A DNA stretch of 64,000 nucleotides from Impatiens glandulifera (lineage: Eukaryota; Streptophyta; Magnoliopsida; Ericales; Balsaminaceae). The notes below the pieces were generated by a model. The model was not told the origin of the DNA, did no database searches, and was given only the letters and a program-made list of their open reading frames with translations. Where the stretch lies: assembly GCF_907164915.1 (NCBI RefSeq), contig NC_061870.1:1161501-1225500 (forward strand). The letters run 5' to 3'. Below are positions 57,701 to 64,000 of this stretch, in pieces. The translations under genes and the position numbers were made by a program. The stretch's first letter is position 1. The number at the start of each line of letters is the position of its first letter.

Positions 57701-58011
57701 GCTGTGCACAACTCCTCTGGATCCAACAGCAACTCAGGGACTTCGGAATAGAAGCCAAGGAGTCTCCAATCTTTTGTGACAACACCAGCGCCATAGCGAT
57801 CACATACAATCCGGTGTTGCACTCAAGAACAAAGCATATCGACATCCGACACCATTTCATCCGGGAGCATGTTCAGGAGAAACACATCCGGCTGGAATAT
57901 GTGTCGACCGAGCAACAAGTAGCGGACATCTTCACGAAACCACTACAGGAAGCTAAGTTTTCACATTTTCGAAATATCTTGGGTCTTACTAATCTTAATC
58001 AATTGATATAA
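54748..58011 (+). CDS. pol: Copia E Pol, intact (protease, integrase, RT, RNase H; 1087 residues)
   Basis: Aspartic protease site [13 protein letters not shown] (D33). GAG-pre-integrase from W156 (WHKRLNHLN). Integrase core with D224 (LHMDLFGP), D287 (IRSDRGTEF) and E323 (NGLAERRNR), a DD(35)E spacing. Reverse transcriptase from about residue 600, with YVDDIIFGS (D773, D774). RNase H from about 930 ([10 protein letters not shown]935; [21 protein letters not shown]). No stop or frameshift. The frame is +1 relative to gag. It opens at 54742, just after an in-frame TAA, so it must start by frameshifting in the 20-base overlap or at the ATG at 54748, which has a strong context (AACCATGG). All catalytic residues are present, so E could be autonomous. 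Confidence 0.95.
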   Translation: MDPTKCGYQKGVNNCLLQVRRSNRLKNSEWYLDSGCSRHMTGNKELLTDIKYETGAFITFGDNSKGKTVGKGKIVHGELSINNVLLVEKLSFNLLSISQMCDVGYKVEFHKNSCLVKNQNDDTLLTGNRIGNIYKVNWKTDFEKPVCMIAGNDPNWLWHKRLNHLNFKTINFICSKELVHGFPNVKFSKDKVCAACQMGKQVKSSFKSKGNYQSERCLELLHMDLFGPVKVTSLGGMHYTMVVVDDYSKFTWVTFLASKNRATPSLIKLILRIQNEKSIKVNKIRSDRGTEFINSNLTTFLDDSGIRHELSSARTPQQNGLAERRNRTLKEAARSMIADSGIAQKFWAEAINTACYTQNRSLVTKRFSKTPFEIYFDQIPSVRYFRIFGSKCFVHNNGKKYLTAFDAKSDEGIMLGYSAVSKAYRVYNTRTLTVEETAHVVFDESVERNTALPFDLHNRMENFNIYSDDEDEVPVFRRFVKDQAVDVEIQPDQAALPQKVDASVSTEEIGRSDSVQPTDQSNLDQPTENLVDTSRINLRRKKNHPLELVIGNISSPVRTRQQNLDHYGNSAFISQIEPKKVDEALSDPDWILAMQGELNEFERNKVWYLVPRPKNKPVIGTRWVFRNKLNEDGLVTRNKARLVAQGYKQEKGIDFEESFAPVARLEAIRIFLAYAAFKKFKVYQMDVKSAFLNGKVNEEVYVNQPPGFKNPEHENHVYRLNKALYGLKQAPRAWYDTLTQFLFDHKFTIGSVDKTLFKFERKEQILLVQIYVDDIIFGSTDPKLCDKFSKMMTDRFQMSMMGEMSFFLGLQVKQMEAGIFLSQPKYTAELLKRFGMDTCAEAATPMSPSVKLDKDDDGQAVDITAYRGMIGSLLYLTASRPDILFAVGVCGRFQANPKQSHYTAAKRILKYLKGTQEVGLWYPKDSSFNLISYSDADYAGCKIDRKSTSGTCQFLGDRLVTWSSKKQTPVATSTLEAEYLAAGSCCAQLLWIQQQLRDFGIEAKESPIFCDNTSAIAITYNPVLHSRTKHIDIRHHFIREHVQEKHIRLEYVSTEQQVADIFTKPLQEAKFSHFRNILGLTNLNQLI

Positions 58012-58625
58012 TCATAATGCATGCTTGTATATAAAACCGGGATATGTGTTCAAGGAGAAGCTACAGCTTCTCAAACCATATTCAAATAGACCATTAATAA
58101 ATCAAATATGCTAACCGGGAGGAAGTCTCCGGTTATGCCCGACTACTTCATAAATTCAAATCAAATGTATGTTTACTATACGGTTGAAATAACCAGGTTA
58201 AAGTGGATGAAACAAATCCAAGTTGAACAATTGTTGATATTAATCAACTTTTCTTCACAAACGGAAATATCCTACTAAAACCGGTCATGGAAAACCGCTT
58301 AGTACATATGCACTCTGGTCTGATGAAATGAACTTTTCCGGTTAACCTGAGATGACTGACCGAGTTTTCGTGCATGTTTTGAAAAATGAAGCCTGTAATT
58401 AATTAAAACAAGTCTACCACAATCGAGATGACGACATGTGTCCATCATCAAGAGAGGGAGACTCACATCTTGTCAATAGATATTTTTCATCATTGATATC
58501 TTAGTAATTATTAGATTTACCTTGGAAATAACCATTAGTTACTTCAACAAGTTAAGTCTATTAAATAGCTGATGACATCATCAGGCATGCTTAACCTCAT
58601 TAAAGATCAAGCCGAATCCCCGGGC
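58012..58625 (+). other. Spacer between pol and gene A
   Basis: Noncoding. It contains AACCGG/CCGGTT motifs, an inverted repeat TAACCGG...CCGGTTA at about 58112-58135, and presumably the upstream part of the gene A promoter. The supposed assembly duplication starts at 58325. Confidence 0.6.
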
Positions 58626-58633
58626 TATATAAA
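58626..58633 (+). promoter_or_regulatory. TATA box of gene A
   Basis: GGGCTATATAAACC, 94 nt before the ATG at 58720. The leader is pyrimidine-rich near the start codon (CCTCTCTCTCTC). The right copy is at 60746-60753. Confidence 0.75.
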
Positions 58634-58719
58634 CCATCCTTAATCCTCTTCAAAAAACATCACAAGTTCACTATTCACAAGTATCATTCTTGAGATAAAA
58701 TCCTCTCTCTCTCAAAAAC

Positions 58720-59481
58720 ATGAATACCAACTCTTTAGCCAAGAAGATCCTATTGGCAGATTTTGAATCAATCTACAAATATGAGGATCATGAAGTAAAG
58801 GAAATGTTCTTAGCCATAGAAAGGAGTGGGTTAAGAAGTTTTCTTGAAAACAGGCGCATCATCGACTACCTTGTAGTCGAAGAACTCTTTGAAACCGTGA
58901 AAGAGGTGCATCGAGATATACTCGTTGCACAGGTCTACGGTCAAAAATTCCTATTCAGCGAGACGGATTTCGCTGTATACTACGGCTTACCCAATGAAGG
59001 GGTAACCGACCTAACCTACTCTCCGGTGACAATAGAAGAAATGTGTCGCCGGTTCTCAGGATCTGACATCCCGGTTAAACCCTGGGGTACTAAGAGTCAA
59101 CTTTCTCACAAGTACCAGATTCTCTGCGAGATTATGGGAAAATCTGTCCTGTGCAGAGAGAAAAGTTACTATTACACTCAAAGGGTCTTCGAGATGATGA
59201 TCGCCGTAACGGTTGGGACACCGGTCAACTAGTCCTGGATCATCTTCAGTAACCTGAAAAAGATGATTCTCTCCAACAAAACCGGCTACGCTCCTCAGCT
59301 GAGCGGTTTCTGTGCAAGTCTGGACATCCACTCCGGACCCTTTGTCACTCTTCACCCAAGGCACGTGCTCACCAAAGAACGAGTACAAGAGATGATCGAC
59401 CGGTGGGAAGCGGTTAAAGCCAGAAGAATTCAAGCGGCTGAGGCTTCAAATGCTCAAGCGGCTGAGTCATCAAATGTCTAA
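58720..59481 (+). pseudogene. Accessory gene A (plant-transposon-protein type), one in-frame TAG
   Basis: The ATG at 58720 follows an AAAAAC context and opens 170 codons to TAG (59230-59232). The same frame then runs 83 codons to a normal TAA at 59479 (total 253 codons with the amber). Features: LLADFESIYKYEDHE at the N-terminus; ERSGLRSFLENR; FSETDFAVYYGLPNEGVTDL (about residues 88-107), the family signature; FEMMIAVTVGTPVN before the TAG; GYAPQLSGF after it, matching SYAPQITRF in gene B. The C-terminus is A/E/Q-rich. No membrane segment or signal peptide seen. From memory, similar predicted proteins occur next to copia elements in Lamiales and resemble the Pfam 'putative plant transposon protein' group; function unknown. 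The amber replaces the tryptophan found in B and C. Confidence 0.7.
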
Positions 59482-59519
59482 ACCTGTCTTTCCTCTCTTC
59501 TTTTATCTTTTCTTTACAG

Positions 59520-59547
59520 AACCGGTACATTTGCTGTACTACCGGTT
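59520..59547 (+). terminator. Conserved 3' hairpin after gene A with poly(A)-type signals
   Basis: Arms AACCGGTA (59520-59527) and TACCGGTT (59540-59547), eight perfect pairs, around the 12-base loop CATTTGCTGTAC. AATGAA follows at 59561. Gene B has the same loop type with a changed stem (62810-62837). The TGTA in the loop and the AATGAA resemble plant far- and near-upstream poly(A) elements, so a role in 3' end formation is my guess. The right copy is at 61640-61667. Confidence 0.6.
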
Positions 59548-59793
59548 TCGTACTCCAATCAATGAATCAGATTTCTTTCCTTTCCAAGTCAAAATCTAAA
59601 ATATTAAATGCGTCGTATCAAAATAAATCATTTCACTCTTGGAAACATAAACTTTCATTATCAAAGAGCATGCCTGACTTGATTTGACAAGACTTGCTTT
59701 TATTCTCTTGGAAAATCACAAAAACATTAATGACTAAGTATAAACGGCTAGATTTTCAAATCCTCTCATTAAATGCTCTCATTCACTCTAGGC

Positions 59794-59800
59794 TATAAAA
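59794..59800 (+). promoter_or_regulatory. TATA box of gene B (left copy)
   Basis: GGCTATAAAAAGGGG, 109 nt before the ATG at 59903. Confidence 0.7.
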
Positions 59801-59902
59801 AGGGGCTCAACTTCCATTCTCAAAACACGCCTTCAAGCATTCTTCTCTCTAAAAACTCAAAAGCTCAAGAACTCTCTCAAACCTTCTTCACTCTTCATCA
59901 TC

Positions 59903-60344
59903 ATGTCTGCCGAGATAAGAAACACCCTGATCATTGATTTTGAAGACATCAAGCATAGCGCCTACTATGAATGCATTTTTCAGCATGTCATAGAGTCTGG
60001 CCTGAAAGGCTTTCTCAGGGTTCGGACCTCATCCTCGTGGAGGAGGTGTGCGAATTCTACAACAACGGTCATGTCTTGGATGATGGCAGCATTCGCACCA
60101 TCATCGACGGTCAGTTCCTCCAGTTTTCTGAGGAGGAATTTGCCACTTTCTTTCACCTTCCAACGGAAGGTTTCTCTGATTTTCCGACGCCGTATTTACC
60201 GGCTAAGGAAACCTTTTTCAAGATCTTCTCTTCTTCATACACTCCTGTTAAGGACTTTGGGAAGAAAGAAGATCTCGCTCCTCACTACCAAGTCTTTCAC
60301 GATTTGGTCCAAAGGTCTATCATAGGCCGAATGCCCAATCAGAA
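59903..60344 (+). pseudogene. Accessory gene B, left copy: frameshifted and cut by the gap
   Basis: Identical to the start of gene B at 62023 except for a single missing A near 60017 (CTCAGGG instead of CTCAAGGG), which breaks the frame after about 39 codons, and one substitution. It ends at the N gap. I think it is a low-quality contig end, not a real second gene. Confidence 0.75.
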
Positions 60345-60444
60345 NNNNNNNNNNNNNNNNNNNNNNNNNNNNNNNNNNNNNNNNNNNNNNNNNNNNNNNN
60401 NNNNNNNNNNNNNNNNNNNNNNNNNNNNNNNNNNNNNNNNNNNN
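60345..60444. other. Assembly gap (100 N)
   Basis: Exactly 100 N, the customary placeholder for a gap of unknown size. Identical sequence lies on both sides (58325-60344 and 60445-62465). Confidence 0.98.
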
Positions 60445-60839
60445 GAAATGAACTTTTCCGGTTAACCTGAGATGACTGACCGAGTTTTCGTGCATGTTTT
60501 GAAAAATGAAGCCTGTAATTAATTAAAACAAGTCTACCACAATCGAGATGACGACATGTGTCCATCATCAAGAGAGGGAGACTCACATCTTGTCAATAGA
60601 TATTTTTCATCATTGATATCTTAGTAATTATTAGATTTACCTTGGAAATAACCATTAGTTACTTCAACAAGTTAAGTCTATTAAATAGCTGATGACATCA
60701 TCAGGCATGCTTAACCTCATTAAAGATCAAGCCGAATCCCCGGGCTATATAAACCATCCTTAATCCTCTTCAAAAAACATCACAAGTTCACTATTCACAA
60801 GTATCATTCTTGAGATAAAATCCTCTCTCTCTCAAAAAC

Positions 60840-61601
60840 ATGAATACCAACTCTTTAGCCAAGAAGATCCTATTGGCAGATTTTGAATCAATCTACAAAT
60901 ATGAGGATCATGAAGTAAAGGAAATGTTCTTAGCCATAGAAAGGAGTGGGTTAAGAAGTTTTCTTGAAAACAGGCGCATCATCGACTACCTTGTAGTCGA
61001 AGAACTCTTTGAAACCGTGAAAGAGGTGCATCGAGATATACTCGTTGCACAGGTCTACGGTCAAAAATTCCTATTCAGCGAGACGGATTTCGCTGTATAC
61101 TACGGCTTACCCAATGAAGGGGTAACCGACCTAACCTACTCTCCGGTGACAATAGAAGAAATGTGTCGCCGGTTCTCAGGATCTGACATCCCGGTTAAAC
61201 CCTGGGGTACTAAGAGTCAACTTTCTCACAAGTACCAGATTCTCTGCGAGATTATGGGAAAATCTGTCCTGTGCAGAGAGAAAAGTTACTATTACACTCA
61301 AAGGGTCTTCGAGATGATGATCGCCGTAACGGTTGGGACACCGGTCAACTAGTCCTGGATCATCTTCAGTAACCTGAAAAAGATGATTCTCTCCAACAAA
61401 ACCGGCTACGCTCCTCAGCTGAGCGGTTTCTGTGCAAGTCTGGACATCCACTCCGGACCCTTTGTCACTCTTCACCCAAGGCACGTGCTCACCAAAGAAC
61501 GAGTACAAGAGATGATCGACCGGTGGGAAGCGGTTAAAGCCAGAAGAATTCAAGCGGCTGAGGCTTCAAATGCTCAAGCGGCTGAGTCATCAAATGTCTA
61601 A
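60840..61601 (+). pseudogene. Accessory gene A, right copy (probably the same locus as 58720-59481)
   Basis: I find no difference from the left copy over the coding frame, including the TAG at 61350-61352. See the left copy for the description. Its TATA box is at 60746-60753 and its 3' hairpin at 61640-61667. If the gap hides a contig overlap, only one gene A exists. Confidence 0.65.
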
Positions 61602-61639
61602 ACCTGTCTTTCCTCTCTTCTTTTATCTTTTCTTTACAG

Positions 61640-61667
61640 AACCGGTACATTTGCTGTACTACCGGTT
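61640..61667 (+). terminator. 3' hairpin after gene A, right copy
   Basis: Same sequence as 59520-59547; AATGAA at 61681. Confidence 0.6.
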
Positions 61668-61913
61668 TCGTACTCCAATCAATGAATCAGATTTCTTTCC
61701 TTTCCAAGTCAAAATCTAAAATATTAAATGCGTCGTATCAAAATAAATCATTTCACTCTTGGAAACATAAACTTTCATTATCAAAGAGCATGCCTGACTT
61801 GATTTGACAAGACTTGCTTTTATTCTCTTGGAAAATCACAAAAACATTAATGACTAAGTATAAACGGCTAGATTTTCAAATCCTCTCATTAAATGCTCTC
61901 ATTCACTCTAGGC

Positions 61914-61920
61914 TATAAAA
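61914..61920 (+). promoter_or_regulatory. TATA box of gene B
   Basis: TAGGCTATAAAAAGGGGC, 109 nt before the ATG at 62023. The leader is pyrimidine- and A-rich (TTCTTCTCTC, CTTCTTCACTCTTC). Confidence 0.75.
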
Positions 61921-62022
61921 AGGGGCTCAACTTCCATTCTCAAAACACGCCTTCAAGCATTCTTCTCTCTAAAAAATCAAAAGCTCAAGAACTCTCTCAA
62001 ACCTTCTTCACTCTTCATCATC

Positions 62023-62781
62023 ATGTCTGCCGAGATAAGAAACACCCTGATCATTGATTTTGAAGACATCAAGCATAGCGCCTACTATGAATGCATTTTT
62101 CAGCATGTCATAGAGTCTGGCCTGAAAGGCTTTCTCAAGGGTTCGGACCTCATCCTCGTGGAGGAGGTGTGCGAATTCTACAACAACGGTCATGTCTTGG
62201 GTGATGGCAGCATTCGCACCATCATCGACGGTCAGTTCCTCCAGTTTTCTGAGGAGGAATTTGCCACTTTCTTTCACCTTCCAACGGAAGGTTTCTCTGA
62301 TTTTCCGACGCCGTATTTACCGGCTAAGGAAACCTTTTTCAAGATCTTCTCTTCTTCATACACTCCTGTTAAGGACTTTGGGAAGAAAGAAGATCTCGCT
62401 CCTCACTACCAAGTCTTTCACGATTTGGTCCAAAGGTCTATCATAGGCCGAATGCCCAATCAGAACTACAGCCGGGAGGCATTCGATATTATGATAGCAA
62501 TCATCCGCGAAACCGCCATCAACTGGGCATCCTATCTTTTCAATAAGCTGAAGCAGCTTATGACCGGTAAAAGAGGAAGGATCAGCTACGCTCCTCAGAT
62601 CACCCGGTTTCTCATGTCCAAGCGTCGCAACCTTGGAAAAGGTGTTCCGGTTGGATCCTTCAACACCATCACTATAGATATGATCTATAAATGTGTGTTA
62701 AGAATTCAGGAACGGTCTCCTCAAAACACCATGGAGAAGTGGTATGAAAGGAGGTTGGAAGGAGGATGGTTTACTGAATAA
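62023..62781 (+). CDS. Accessory gene B, intact (252 residues), plant-transposon-protein type
   Basis: This is the only uninterrupted accessory gene in the window. Residues: IDFEDIKHSAYYECIF (11-26), ESGLKGFLKGSD (31-42), FSEEEFATFFHLPTEGFSDF (75-94, the family signature), FDIMIAIIRETAINW (154-168; this W is TAG in gene A), ISYAPQITRFLMSKR (187-201), and a basic C-terminus ending LEGGWFTE. It is soluble and largely helical by eye, with no signal peptide or membrane span. It lies between genes A and C, with its own TATA box upstream and a 3' hairpin downstream. Function unknown; the conserved family and intact frame suggest it has served the element. ATG context is CATCATG; a shorter start is unlikely because the N-terminal motif is shared. 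Confidence 0.85.
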   Translation: MSAEIRNTLIIDFEDIKHSAYYECIFQHVIESGLKGFLKGSDLILVEEVCEFYNNGHVLGDGSIRTIIDGQFLQFSEEEFATFFHLPTEGFSDFPTPYLPAKETFFKIFSSSYTPVKDFGKKEDLAPHYQVFHDLVQRSIIGRMPNQNYSREAFDIMIAIIRETAINWASYLFNKLKQLMTGKRGRISYAPQITRFLMSKRRNLGKGVPVGSFNTITIDMIYKCVLRIQERSPQNTMEKWYERRLEGGWFTE

Positions 62782-62809
62782 TTCTCTCTCTTTTCGTTTT
62801 CTTTCCGGT

Positions 62810-62837
62810 TTCTGGTCATTTTGTTGTACGACCAGAA
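62810..62837 (+). terminator. Conserved 3' hairpin after gene B
   Basis: Arms TTCTGGTC (62810-62817) and GACCAGAA (62830-62837), eight perfect pairs, around the loop ATTTTGTTGTAC. Two further G-C pairs form after one bulged T. AATGAA follows at 62872. Compared with the hairpin after gene A, four of eight pairs differ and all four changes keep pairing. Confidence 0.6.
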
Positions 62838-63187
62838 CCGCTCCTATGTTAATCATTTCCTTTCCCGTATTAATGAAGTATTTCAACTTTTAAAAAGTCT
62901 CCGGTTTTTCATTCACACTATTCCTTTCCGGTTTTTCAAACTTATACAAAAACTTAAAGTTAACCTCACAATCTCCGGTTAACAAGACTTCAAGAGAAAT
63001 CGGAACTTCGAGCAAAGATGAAAATTTGAAAAATCTTAACCGCCCACAGTTTTACCTGTCAAAATTTACCGCCCACTGAAATCCCGCCTTTACCGCCGAA
63101 AGTTACGACAGTAACTTTTTGGAGGGAAAGTTGGCGCCAAAACATCAAATTGACGGTTCATCTTCAAAACCGCTTGGAACCGCCATC
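62838..63187 (+). other. Spacer between genes B and C
   Basis: Noncoding, with several CCGGTT motifs and repeated ACCGCC (63040-63095). Presumably the 3' end of gene B and the upstream promoter of gene C. Confidence 0.5.
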
Positions 63188-63195
63188 TATATAAA
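63188..63195 (+). promoter_or_regulatory. TATA box of gene C
   Basis: CCATCTATATAAACTC, 116 nt before the ATG at 63304, with a strongly pyrimidine-rich leader (TTTCTCTCTCT, CTTCCTCTCTC). Confidence 0.75.
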
Positions 63196-63303
63196 CTCAA
63201 ATCAGCCCATTCAACACATGTGCTTTCTCTCTCTAAAAATTTCCAGAACTTCAAAGTTTTCTTCTCTCCGATCTTCATCACTCTTCCTCTCTCAAATACT
63301 ATC

Positions 63304-64000
63304 ATGGATCTAGGCAAAGCTCCTTTTCAATGGATGTTGTAGGTAGATTTCGCAGATATTGACGAGCATGCTGACGACAAGAACAAAGTTGTTCTTCAAC
63401 TTCTACGAGAATCTGGGTTGGAGAAGTTCCTTTTTGGTCCGTTCACCATTCATCCGGCGGCGGTGACGGAGTTCTTAGCGACGGCGACGCTGTCAAAGAG
63501 GAAGATCTCGGCTACTGTCAACGGGAAGGCCATCCTCATCACTGAAGAAATCTTTGCGGAAGCACTTGGTCTACCCAACACAGGTTCGGACCTAAAGATT
63601 GACTTAACCGAGGCAGAATCAAATGCTGCCCGGTTGGTTGTATCTTTCTCAGGTCAGGATCTGGTGATTCACACCAGCCGGAAGATCAAGCTAAAACCGG
63701 AATACAGATGGTTAGTGACCGTCATCGCCAAATTACTCCAAGGAAGAGGAGGTAATTTCGATAACCTCACAAAATTTAAGCTCAGAATGTTGTTGGCCAT
63801 TGTCCGCGGAGACAAGGTGGACTGGGGATACGTCATATACGAAGAGTTTTGTCAAATGGTGATAAAGAAAGATGGCCGGGTGTAGGCCTATGCTATGCAA
63901 ATCGTCAAAATTCTTGAGTTCCTTAATGTGGAACTAGGTGAAGGCATACCGCTTCCGATCTCCAACATTCTTGACTCTGAGTCAATGATAGAAAAACCGG
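63304..64000 (+). pseudogene. Accessory gene C, partial, two in-frame TAG codons
   Basis: The ATG at 63304 starts the frame. TAG occurs at codon 13 (63340-63342) and again at 63883-63885; the frame is otherwise open to the window edge. After the first TAG come VDFADIDEHADDKNKV, RESGLEKFLFGPF, ITEEIFAEALGLPNTG (the signature, decayed), LRMLLAIVRGDKVDWGYVIY (the W matches W168 of gene B), and after the second TAG AYAMQIVKILEF. Both TAGs sit where CAG (Gln) would fit. It has the same layout as genes A and B and is more distant from either. Translation from an internal non-ATG codon is possible but unsupported. The coiled-coil protein of element F may be its C-terminal continuation. Confidence 0.7.

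Larger units (their letters stand above)
58325..60344 (+). repeat. Left copy of the 2.02-kb duplication ending at the N gap
   Basis: Matches 60445-62465. I found only three differences: C59856/A61976, a one-base deletion of A near 60017, and A60080/G62201. The right edge of this copy is the gap itself. Confidence 0.95.
60445..62465 (+). repeat. Right copy of the 2.02-kb duplication starting at the N gap
   Basis: It starts exactly at the last N and ends where the left copy was cut by the gap. It contains gene A again and the first 148 codons of gene B. Confidence 0.95.
51588..64000 (+). mobile_element. Copia E: large retrotransposon with intact gag and pol and added accessory genes, open at right edge
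   Basis: In order: 5' LTR, primer site, gag, pol, then genes A, B and C, each with its own TATA box. The 3' LTR is outside the window. The motifs (SRHMTG after the protease site, VWIPKG linker, tRNA-Met primer) suggest the SIRE/Maximus lineage; this is inference. It appears to be inserted in element F, in opposite orientation. About 2.02 kb flanking the N gap is probably duplicated by assembly, so its real length is shorter than shown. Confidence 0.9.

Noticed and set aside
58720..62465. Genuine tandem duplication of genes A and B
   Set aside because: Both copies end exactly at the 100-N gap and are nearly identical; an unmerged contig overlap is simpler. Kept as the alternative in the finding.
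58720..63885. Envelope-like protein in copia E
   Set aside because: None of genes A, B or C shows a signal peptide or membrane span; their shared motifs point to a soluble family.
63418..63885. Gene C starting at 63418
   Set aside because: The codon there is TTG, inside a conserved motif; the homologous start is the ATG at 63304 with an amber at codon 13.

Overview
The window is plant nuclear DNA, almost certainly a eudicot and perhaps an asterid (the lineage is my inference). It shows Ty1/copia LTR retrotransposons primed by initiator tRNA-Met, CACTA (En/Spm) transposons with TNP2 and TNPA-like genes, a plant LINE, a hAT-derived pseudogene, AT-rich spacers and long (AT)n tracts. I recognise no ordinary host gene. 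It reads as a nested, heterochromatin-like transposon landscape.

Layout. 1-6729: 5' part of a CACTA element on the minus strand (TNP2 transposase open at the left edge, small coiled-coil gene, hairpin-forming repeats, terminus at 6729). 8258-9048: LINE ORF1 remnant. 9445-10650: 45-bp minisatellite. 10680-12050: copia RT/RNase H fragment. 12060-14860: decayed copia 'B', whose LTR carries a tRNA-Asp-derived SINE head. 15619-18156 and 26485-26740: a second CACTA ('D') split by copia 'C' (18157-26484, target duplication GTGTG). 26741-30249: AT-rich spacer. 30250-30641: third CACTA end ('H') running into a LINE that is itself split by copia 'I' (30968-36168, target duplication TGGGT). 37126-39330: hAT-type pseudogene with a solo-LTR-like insert. 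39331-48592: AT-rich spacer with SINE/MITE-like remnants and a copia LTR ('G'). 48593-51587: 3' part of minus-strand copia 'F'. 51588-64000: copia 'E', plus strand, gag and pol intact, open at the right edge.

The most interesting system is the copia family represented by B, C, E and F. Between pol and the 3' LTR, element E carries a row of related accessory genes (A, B, C). Each has its own TATA box about 90-110 nt before its ATG and a pyrimidine-rich leader. Element C, fully bounded by LTRs and a target duplication, carries the same kind of gene with the same promoter layout, so these genes belong to the retrotransposon. Two of the E genes end in a 3' hairpin whose loop is conserved while the stem differs by compensatory changes. 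In-frame amber codons interrupt some of the genes, and one amber sits at the same site in C and E.

Caution for users: the 100-N gap at 60345-60444 is flanked by the same ~2.02 kb on both sides, each copy ending exactly at the gap. This is most simply an unmerged contig overlap, so the second copies of genes A and B are probably not real.
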